Shown piece after piece: positions 17,302-23,795 of a stretch of DNA of 35,515 bases. The stretch comes from Clostridia bacterium (GTDB lineage Bacteria; Bacillota; Clostridia; Christensenellales; Pumilibacteraceae). The notes beneath the pieces are model-generated. The model worked only from the letters and a program-made list of their open reading frames with translations, did not search any database and was not told where the DNA came from. A program made the translations under genes and the position numbers. The stretch is taken from positions 1 to 35,515 of the forward strand of contig JAFQMX010000024.1 in NCBI GenBank assembly GCA_017396125.1. The letters are read 5' to 3'. Every line of letters starts with the position of its first letter. The stretch's first letter is position 1.

Positions 17302-17334
17302 TTAAACGAACCACTTGTTTTGTGATTCGTTTAA
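17302..17334. repeat. Intercistronic hairpin in the surface-polymer operon
   Basis: TTAAACGAA and TTCGTTTAA, plus CAC and GTG, form a 12-bp stem with one C-A mismatch around a seven-base loop. It lies in the 139-bp gap between the 85-residue protein gene and the YidC fusion gene. On the transcribed minus strand no T run follows, so it may mark RNA processing or protect the 3' end rather than terminate. Confidence 0.55.
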
Positions 17335-17413
17335 GGTGTTTTTATTTAGATATCCGGTTATGACTTAATTCTCTTCGCTTTTGTTGTTTAAAATCTGGTT
17401 GCCGGAAGGATTT

Positions 17414-17671
17414 TTAGCCGTTATCTTTTTCCGTTGTTTCGCCCTCAACAGATTCGTTTTCTTCCAATTCTAAAACAGATTCGTCCACTTCGTTTTTTTC
17501 ATTTTGACCGCTTTTTTTATGGAAAAGTTTAACCCAAAGTGACTTAAAAAAAGTTGTAATTCTTCTCCAAAAAACACCGAAAATTACGCCCAATGAAATA
17601 AAAATACCTGCCAAAATCTGCCAAATCAAAGCTGTTGATGCCGGGTCAATATAACAAAACATATTTACCAT
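17414..17671 (-). CDS. Small single-span membrane protein, YIDPAST type
   Basis: An 85-residue protein with the start MVNMFCYIDPASTALIW, one hydrophobic helix (about residues 13-34), a basic juxtamembrane stretch (WRRITTFFKSLWVKLFHKK) and a strongly acidic, Glu-rich tail that should be cytoplasmic. I recognise the opening Y-I-D-P-(G/A)-(T/S) motif as similar to small proteins seen beside surface-polysaccharide genes, but cannot assign a function. It is the first gene of the operon, with a good ribosome binding site (AAAGGAG, six-base spacing) and promoter. Confidence 0.75.
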   Translation of the reverse strand: MVNMFCYIDPASTALIWQILAGIFISLGVIFGVFWRRITTFFKSLWVKLFHKKSGQNEKNEVDESVLELEENESVEGETTEKDNG

Positions 17672-17696
17672 AAAAAACTCCTTTGTAACTCAAATA

Positions 17697-17725
17697 ATTT
17701 TAACATAGTTTTTTAAGATATGCAA
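17697..17725 (-). promoter_or_regulatory. Promoter of the surface-polymer operon
   Basis: On the minus strand TTGCAT (17725-17720) and TAAAAT (17702-17697) are separated by 17 bp, giving a leader of about 20 bases that holds the AAAGGAG site. It is divergent from the phosphonate operon promoter 47 bp away. Confidence 0.75.
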
Positions 17726-17772
17726 CTTTTTTATCGCATATCATGATTTTTTATTTTTATTTTTATTTTTAC

Positions 17773-17801
17773 TTGCAAACTACTGCTTTTTGTGTTAACA
17801 T
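17773..17801 (+). promoter_or_regulatory. Promoter of the phosphonate operon, probably leaderless
   Basis: TTGCAA (17773-17778) and TAACAT (17796-17801) with a 17-bp spacer. The expected start of transcription (about seven bases after the -10) coincides with the ATG at 17809, and there is no Shine-Dalgarno sequence. Confidence 0.65.
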
Positions 17802-17808
17802 AAGACTT

Positions 17809-18936
17809 ATGGAAACCAAGTTATTTGTTGATATATTAAAAGAAGAATTTAACTGTTCGTTTTTTACTGGAGTACCTGATTCGCAGTTAAAAGAACTGTG
17901 TTATTATTTAACTCAAAACGAGAGTGAAAATCATTTAATTTGCGCTAACGAAGGTAATGCGGTTGCTGTTGCGGCAGGAGAGTACCTTTCTACGGGTAAA
18001 ATATCTGTTGTGTATATGCAAAACAGTGGATTGGGTAATATTGTTAATCCCGTTACGTCTCTGTTAAACAACAAGGTTTATGGAATACCTTGTGTTTTTG
18101 TCGTTGGATGGCGTGGTGAACCTCAAGTAAAAGACGAGCCACAGCACGTATTTCAGGGTGAAATTACCTTGGATCTATTACATGTTTTGGGTATTCATAC
18201 TATCGTTATTGACAAAAATACCGATATTGACGAACTAAAAGCTGATTTGAGAAAGGAATCGGATTATATCAAATCCGGCAATAGCATTGCGGTAGTAGTA
18301 AAAAAGGGTGCTTTTGAGTCGGTTGAAAAGGCTAAAGCAAAAAACGACTTTAAGCTTATAAGAGAGCAAGTAATAGACAAAATCACTAAATACACCAAAA
18401 CTGATCTCATAGTTTGTACTACGGGAAAGGCGTCCAGAGAGTTGTTTGAAATAAGAGAAAAGGACAACGAATCACACAAATACGATTTTTTAACGGTCGG
18501 TTCAATGGGACATGCTTCCAGCATTGCTTACGGAATTGCCAAAAACTTATCCGACAAAAAGGTATGGTGTATAGACGGCGATGGCGCAATACTTATGCAC
18601 ATGGGGGCGATGAGTATTATCGGCAACAAAAAACCAAAGAACCTCGTGCACGTTCTTATCAACAACCAAGCGCACGAAACGGTGGGCGGAATGGCTACGT
18701 CGTCAAGTAGCATGGATTATTGCTCGATTGCAAAAGCTTGCGGGTACGCTAAACAATATAGGGTTGAGACTGAGCAAGAGCTCGAAGAAACGCTAAAAAT
18801 TGCAAAAGAGTCCAATGAATTGACATTCGTTGAAATTTGTGTAGGACTTGGCTCAAGAGCGGATTTGGGTAGGCCGACCACAACTCCACAGCAAAACAAG
18901 AATTCATTTATGGACAATATAAAGGGGAATAAATAA
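17809..18936 (+). CDS. ppd: Phosphonopyruvate decarboxylase
   Basis: This thiamine-diphosphate enzyme decarboxylates phosphonopyruvate to phosphonoacetaldehyde and pulls the unfavourable PEP mutase reaction forward. The 375-residue protein shows the family's marks: TGVPDSQLK at the start, ANEGNAVAVAAGEYLSTG (catalytic Glu region), YMQNSGLGNIVNPV, GWRGEPQVKDEPQH, and the C-terminal cofactor motif GDGAILMHMGAM ending in INNQAHETVGG. The ATG at 17809 is preferred over an in-frame ATG at 17743, because the added residues are low-complexity Phe/Tyr and the promoter lies within that stretch. It is followed immediately by the PEP mutase gene. Identification is strong. Confidence 0.95.
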   Translation: METKLFVDILKEEFNCSFFTGVPDSQLKELCYYLTQNESENHLICANEGNAVAVAAGEYLSTGKISVVYMQNSGLGNIVNPVTSLLNNKVYGIPCVFVVGWRGEPQVKDEPQHVFQGEITLDLLHVLGIHTIVIDKNTDIDELKADLRKESDYIKSGNSIAVVVKKGAFESVEKAKAKNDFKLIREQVIDKITKYTKTDLIVCTTGKASRELFEIREKDNESHKYDFLTVGSMGHASSIAYGIAKNLSDKKVWCIDGDGAILMHMGAMSIIGNKKPKNLVHVLINNQAHETVGGMATSSSSMDYCSIAKACGYAKQYRVETEQELEETLKIAKESNELTFVEICVGLGSRADLGRPTTTPQQNKNSFMDNIKGNK

Positions 18937-18937
18937 C

Positions 18938-20941
18938 ATGATAGCGTTGATTATTAATTCGGGTATAGGCTCGAGAATGGGTGAATTAACGAAAAACGAG
19001 CCAAAGTGCATGACTAAGCTTTTTAATGGCGAAACGATATTGGAAAGACAGCTCAAGCAATTGGTTTATTTTGGAATAAAAAAAGTTATCGTTACAACCG
19101 GTTATTTGGAAGATAAAATAATTAATCATTGCAATAGCTTGGATTTGCCTATTGACATAAAATTTGTAAAAAATGAAAAGTTCAGAGAAACGAATTATAT
19201 TTACTCGGTTGAATGCGCAAAAGAATATTTGGATGATGATATCGTGTTTATGCACGGCGATTTGGTTTTTGAAGACAGTGTTCTTAAACAGCTTTTGCAT
19301 AATGAAAAGAGCTGTATGGCAGTTTCTTCAACAACCCCTCTCCCGGAAAAGGACTTTAAGGCAGTAATTAAAAACGGCAGAATAGATAAAGTCGGCGTAA
19401 ACTTTTTTGATGATGCACTTACGGCTCAACCGCTTTACAAAATTTTGAGAGAGGATTGGAACAAGTGGCTCAATAAAATTTCCGAATTTTGCAAAGACGG
19501 AAACGATAAGGTGTATGCAGAAAACGCTTTTAACGAAATCTCTGATAAGTGTGTGATTTATCCGTTGGACGTCAAGGATTCGTTGTGCGAAGAGATTGAC
19601 AACGCAAACGATTTGGAAAGAGTAGTGGAAAAGTTAAAGCTAATGCCGCAAAAGACGGTTTATATGGCTTTCTCTACCGATATAATCTTGCCTGCGCATA
19701 TCAGCATTATCAACAAGGCTTCTAGATTCGGAAGATTAATAGTTGGAATTTTGTCCGAGGCAGAGGTGATTCGCTACAAGAAGTTCTCTAGAATTAAATT
19801 CGAAGAGAGAAAAATGATGTTTGCCAATATTTCCAATATTTCCGAGGTAGTGGTGCAAAATACGCTCAGCTACAAGGAAAACATATTGACCTACAAGCCT
19901 GATATCGTGGTTCACGGGGACAACTGGGTTCAGGGTCCTCAGGCGCACATTAGAGCAGAGGTTGTGGAGCTACTCGCTGAATACGGCGGAAAGCTGATAG
20001 AATTCCCATACACAAAAGACGAAAATTATCAGGAAATTGAGGAACAGCTTAGAAATAGACTGTCTATTCCGGATATCCGCCGAGGTAGATTAAAGAAGAT
20101 TCTAAGAACGAAAAATTTGGCAAGAGTTATAGAGGCGCACAGCGGTATAACAGGTCTTATTGCTGAAGAAACTATCGTTCACAAGGACGGCAAGAATTTG
20201 CAATTTGACGCAATGTGGATATCCTCTCTTTGCGATTCTACCGTAAAAGGTAAGCCGGATATTGAATTGGTAGATTATACTTCAAGATTAAAAACGATTG
20301 ATGAGATAATGGAGGTAACTACTAAACCTATTATTCTGGATGGAGATACGGGTGGAAAAATTGAACACTTCAGCTATCTCGTCAGAACCCTTGAAAGAAT
20401 AGGTGTTTCGGCTATAATCATCGAGGACAAGGTGGGACTAAAAAAGAACTCCTTGTTTGGCACGGACGTAGTCCAAACTCAGGATACGATAGAGAATTTC
20501 TCGCAAAAAATTATTGCAGGTAAGCTCGCCCAAAAGACTAAGGACTTTATGATTATTGCCAGAATCGAGAGCTTGATTTTGGAAAAGGGCATGGACGATG
20601 CGCTAGAGAGAGCGTTTGCATTTACCAAAGCAGGTGCGGACGGAATTATGATTCATAGCAGGAAAAAAGATCCGTCCGAGATTTTCGAGTTTGTTGCAAA
20701 GTTTAGAGAGCAAGATAGTGATACCCCGATTGTTGTTGTTCCTACCTCGTTTAATACCGTAACGGAGGATGAGTTTGAGCAAGCAGGCGTAAATATCGTT
20801 ATTTATGCGAACCAATTAATCAGAAGCGGAATTCCAGCAATGAAAAAGGTTGCCGAAACGATTTTGTACAATCAAAGAGCAAAAGAAGCAGACGACCTTT
20901 GTATGCCGATAAAGGAAATTTTAAGTTTAATTAAGGAATAA
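18938..20941 (+). CDS. pepM: Three-domain protein: nucleotidyltransferase, degenerate cytidylyltransferase, PEP mutase
   Basis: PEP mutase makes the C-P bond, turning phosphoenolpyruvate into phosphonopyruvate. Residues 375-667 are that domain, with DGDTGG (468-473) and the signature EDKVGLKKNS (496-505). Residues 1-230 are a LicC/PntC-like nucleotidyltransferase (INSGIGSRMGELTKNEPK, ETNYIYSVE, MHGDLVFED), the type that makes CMP-phosphonates. Residues 238-360 resemble the TagD/Fom1 cytidylyltransferase fold (VYMAFSTDI, VVHGDNWVQG), but the HxGH site reads LPAH and the C-terminal ISST-type motif after PYTK is missing, so this middle domain is probably inactive. It is second in the ppd operon, one base after the ppd stop, with AAGGGG as ribosome binding site. 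Confidence 0.93.
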   Translation: MIALIINSGIGSRMGELTKNEPKCMTKLFNGETILERQLKQLVYFGIKKVIVTTGYLEDKIINHCNSLDLPIDIKFVKNEKFRETNYIYSVECAKEYLDDDIVFMHGDLVFEDSVLKQLLHNEKSCMAVSSTTPLPEKDFKAVIKNGRIDKVGVNFFDDALTAQPLYKILREDWNKWLNKISEFCKDGNDKVYAENAFNEISDKCVIYPLDVKDSLCEEIDNANDLERVVEKLKLMPQKTVYMAFSTDIILPAHISIINKASRFGRLIVGILSEAEVIRYKKFSRIKFEERKMMFANISNISEVVVQNTLSYKENILTYKPDIVVHGDNWVQGPQAHIRAEVVELLAEYGGKLIEFPYTKDENYQEIEEQLRNRLSIPDIRRGRLKKILRTKNLARVIEAHSGITGLIAEETIVHKDGKNLQFDAMWISSLCDSTVKGKPDIELVDYTSRLKTIDEIMEVTTKPIILDGDTGGKIEHFSYLVRTLERIGVSAIIIEDKVGLKKNSLFGTDVVQTQDTIENFSQKIIAGKLAQKTKDFMIIARIESLILEKGMDDALERAFAFTKAGADGIMIHSRKKDPSEIFEFVAKFREQDSDTPIVVVPTSFNTVTEDEFEQAGVNIVIYANQLIRSGIPAMKKVAETILYNQRAKEADDLCMPIKEILSLIKE

Positions 20942-20944
20942 GTC

Positions 20945-21973
20945 ATGCAACAGCTATACAACGGCTTGGATAATCTGAATAACATTATAGAGTCTAACGG
21001 TTTGAAAAGCATTTTATTAGTTTGCGGGCAACGTGTTTTAGAAACACGCTTTGTCGCTGATGCGCTCAAAAGCTTAAAAGCAAAATATAAAGCTTTTACG
21101 AATTTTACGCCAAACCCCAAGCTTGAAGAAGCAAAGCTGTGTTTGGAATATTTCGCAAATGAAAAATTTGATGCTATAATAGCCATTGGTGGCGGAAGTT
21201 CAATGGATGTAGCAAAGTACATTAAATTGCAAACCGCTTTGCCGTTGATAGCCGTTCCGACAACTGCGGGGTCGGGAAGCGAAGCTACAAAATATGCTGT
21301 TATTTACGATAACGGTGAAAAACAGTCCATTACCTCTGAAGATATAATTCCTGAATTTGTTGTTTTTGAGTCTAAGTTTCTTGAAACATTACCGGAATAT
21401 CAAAAGAAATGCACAGTTTTGGACGCACTTTGCCATTCGATTGAATCCTATTGGTCGATAAACTCCACTACAGAATCACAAAAAATTGCTAAGGAAGCCA
21501 TTCAATTAATATTGGCTAACTATAAAGACTATGTCAACAACGACAGAAATGTTTTTAATGATATTATGTTTGCCGCAAATCTTGCCGGAAAAGCAATTAA
21601 TATAACTCAAACTACTGCAGGGCATGCTTTTAGCTACAAAATAACTTCGATATTTGATATTCCGCACGGACACGCAGTAGCGGTGTGCTTGTCAAAGGTT
21701 TGGGCGTTTTTGAACGACAATATATGCTTGTGTAGCGATCCACGAGGCGAGGTGTATTTGTCAAAAACGCTTTGTGAGCTGGAAAATATAATTAGTTTAG
21801 ATAAATTTAATAATATATTGAATTATTTTGGACTTAAAGCTCCGAAAATTAGCGAGCAATCGCAAATCGATTTGCTCGTAAAGTCGGTTAACGTTCAAAG
21901 ATTAAAAAACTTCCCAATAAAGCTTTCGGATAAAGATGTTGAGGAAATTTATAGAAATATCGGATGTCGCTGA
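20945..21973 (+). CDS. Iron-type alcohol dehydrogenase, probable phosphonoacetaldehyde reductase
   Basis: The 342-residue protein is a group III (iron-containing) alcohol dehydrogenase: IGGGSSMDVAK (cofactor loop), VPTTAGSGSEAT, and the metal ligands Asp in LDALCHSIES and His in TAGHAFSY and IPHGHAVA. In phosphonate clusters the PhpC/FomC branch of this family reduces phosphonoacetaldehyde to 2-hydroxyethylphosphonate. Placement directly after ppd and PEP mutase (3-base gap, AAGGA ribosome binding site), and the absence of an aminotransferase, make that assignment likely. It ends the operon; the terminator is at 22097. Confidence 0.85.
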   Translation: MQQLYNGLDNLNNIIESNGLKSILLVCGQRVLETRFVADALKSLKAKYKAFTNFTPNPKLEEAKLCLEYFANEKFDAIIAIGGGSSMDVAKYIKLQTALPLIAVPTTAGSGSEATKYAVIYDNGEKQSITSEDIIPEFVVFESKFLETLPEYQKKCTVLDALCHSIESYWSINSTTESQKIAKEAIQLILANYKDYVNNDRNVFNDIMFAANLAGKAINITQTTAGHAFSYKITSIFDIPHGHAVAVCLSKVWAFLNDNICLCSDPRGEVYLSKTLCELENIISLDKFNNILNYFGLKAPKISEQSQIDLLVKSVNVQRLKNFPIKLSDKDVEEIYRNIGCR

Positions 21974-22002
21974 TTTGAAAAAAAGTATTAAAAAAGTCGT
22001 TT

Positions 22003-22047
22003 GTACGTTAAACATTGGCAGTCTGCGCAAAGCAGATATAGACGTAC
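22003..22047 (+). repeat. Nested hairpin downstream of the phosphonate operon
   Basis: An outer GTACGT/ACGTAC pair (22003-22008, 22042-22047) encloses TCTGC-GCAAA-GCAGA (22022-22036). It lies between the last phosphonate gene and the terminator, with no reading frame. It may be a 3' untranslated structure or a small RNA; evidence is limited to base pairing. Confidence 0.35.
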
Positions 22048-22096
22048 ATCTTACGATTAAGTGGTTTTAAGCTTCATACATTGCGCTAAAAAGGTG

Positions 22097-22129
22097 AAAG
22101 CTACGATTTGCTCGTAGCTTTTCTTTTTT
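22097..22129 (+). terminator. Terminator of the phosphonate operon
   Basis: A perfect 10-bp stem, AAAGCTACGA with TCGTAGCTTT, a five-base loop, then TCTTTTTT. Confidence 0.92.
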
Positions 22130-22164
22130 ATCCAAAATAAAATTGCAATTTTGCTGTAAATTAT

Positions 22165-22193
22165 TTGGAAAGCCAAACGGATTATGTTACAAT
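22165..22193 (+). promoter_or_regulatory. Promoter of the histidine-utilisation operon
   Basis: TTGGAA (22165-22170) and TACAAT (22188-22193) with a 17-bp spacer, about 57 bases of leader, and GGAGAG before the hutH ATG. No obvious HutP-type terminator or antiterminator structure is visible in the leader. Confidence 0.75.
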
Positions 22194-22256
22194 AGTAGCG
22201 TAAACTTTTTTTAATAAAACTGAATATTTGCTATAAAAGGATTTGGAGAGAAAAAT

Positions 22257-23783
22257 ATGCAGGTAATACTTAACGGTAGAGATTTGACGATAGAGCAAGT
22301 TGTTGCTGTGGCGAGAAACGGCGCAAAGGTCGTGCTTAGCGACGAGGCGCAGACCGCCGTAAAAAAGGCACGCGATTACGTTGACAAAAAACTGTCCGAA
22401 AAAGCAGTGATTTATGGTCTTACCACGGGATTTGGTAAGTTTTCGGATATTTTTATCTCCGAAGAAGATACCAAGCCTTTGCAAAAAAACCTTATTATCA
22501 GCCACTCTTGCGGTATGGGTAATCCGCTTCCATTAGAAACGGTCAGGGCGGCAATGCTACTTAGATGCAACGCGCTTAGCCGTGGCAACAGCGGTATCAG
22601 ACTTAGTACGCTTCAGACCATGGTGGATATGCTCAATGCAGGTGTTCATCCGCAGATTCCAGAAAAAGGAAGCTTGGGTGCGAGCGGAGATTTGGCACCG
22701 CTTTCGCACATAGTTTTGGTTATGCTTGGCGAAGGCCACGCCGAATACAAAGGGGAGATTCTTAGCGGAAAGCAAGCTATGAAAAAGGCGGGAATTGATA
22801 CAATCGAGCTCGCGGCAAAAGAGGGACTTGCGCTGATTAACGGGACGCAAATTATGACGGCGATAGGCTGTCTAGCCGTTTACGACGCAAGAAACCTTGC
22901 AAAAACTGCGGATATTATTGGAGCAATGACCTGCGAGGCTCAGCTCGGTATCAAAAAGGCTTTTGACCACAAGATTCACGACGTGCGCGGTCATAAGGGA
23001 CAAAAGGACGTTGCGTGCAATCTTTTGAATATTTTATCCGGAAGCAATCTTGCTTTTGACACCAACCCTAACAAGGTTCAGGACGCGTACACGATACGTT
23101 GTATGCCACAAATTCACGGTGCGAGCAGAGACGCGATAGATTACGTTTGGGATGCGGTATCAAGAGAAATTAACGCCGTTACCGACAATCCTATTATCTT
23201 TCCGGACGACGACGAGGTTATCTCGGGCGGAAACTTCCACGGACAGCCTATGGCACTTGCCTTTGACTTTTTGAAGATAGCAGTTGCAGAGTATGCCGAC
23301 GTTTCGGAGCGAAGAATAGAGCGTATGGTAAATCCTCAGCTTTCTAACGGACTTCCTGCATTTTTGACCAAGTACAGCGGAGTAAACTCGGGCTTTATGA
23401 TAGCGCAGTATTCCGCAGCGTCCATGGTTTCGGAAAATAAAATTTACGCTCATCCTGCCAGCGTCGATTCCATTCCGTCTTCTGCTAACCAAGAGGACCA
23501 CGTTAGTATGGGAACTACCGCGGCACGCACCGCAAGAATGATTTTGGACAACAGCCAAAAGGTGCTGGGAATAGAACTTTTCACCGCATACCAAGCATTG
23601 TATCTTCGTGGCAAGGAGAATTTGTCGCCTGCCACCAGAGCAGTTTACAACCATATCGCAAAGAAGGTTGCGCCGGTGGAAGAAGATATCGTAATGCACT
23701 ACGAAATGGTTAAGTTTGACGAAATGATAAAGGCAAACGAAATAGTCAAAGTAGCCGAGAGCGTTTGCGGAAAATTGTTGTAA
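22257..23783 (+). CDS. hutH: Histidine ammonia-lyase
   Basis: HutH removes ammonia from histidine to give urocanate, the first step of histidine degradation. The 508-residue protein has the Ala142-Ser143-Gly144 triad, which cyclises to the MIO electrophile, inside GSLGASGDLAPLSH. It also has the catalytic Tyr53 in YGLTTGFG and the later NPIIFPDDDEVISGGNFHGQPMAL and PSSANQEDHVSMG blocks typical of histidine rather than phenylalanine lyases. It is the first gene of a five-gene degradation operon, 12 bases ahead of hutU. Confidence 0.97.
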   Translation: MQVILNGRDLTIEQVVAVARNGAKVVLSDEAQTAVKKARDYVDKKLSEKAVIYGLTTGFGKFSDIFISEEDTKPLQKNLIISHSCGMGNPLPLETVRAAMLLRCNALSRGNSGIRLSTLQTMVDMLNAGVHPQIPEKGSLGASGDLAPLSHIVLVMLGEGHAEYKGEILSGKQAMKKAGIDTIELAAKEGLALINGTQIMTAIGCLAVYDARNLAKTADIIGAMTCEAQLGIKKAFDHKIHDVRGHKGQKDVACNLLNILSGSNLAFDTNPNKVQDAYTIRCMPQIHGASRDAIDYVWDAVSREINAVTDNPIIFPDDDEVISGGNFHGQPMALAFDFLKIAVAEYADVSERRIERMVNPQLSNGLPAFLTKYSGVNSGFMIAQYSAASMVSENKIYAHPASVDSIPSSANQEDHVSMGTTAARTARMILDNSQKVLGIELFTAYQALYLRGKENLSPATRAVYNHIAKKVAPVEEDIVMHYEMVKFDEMIKANEIVKVAESVCGKLL

Positions 23784-23795
23784 GGAGAAATTACG

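Noticed and set aside
17360-17430. Frameshifted tail of the 85-residue membrane protein
   Set aside because: A +1 frame stays open for about 20 codons after the stop near a run of five A, but the stretch is too short to distinguish from chance and the tail is low-complexity.
17743-17808. N-terminal extension of phosphonopyruvate decarboxylase
   Set aside because: The extra residues are a low-complexity Phe/Tyr run, the promoter lies inside them, and the family's conserved start matches the ATG at 17809.
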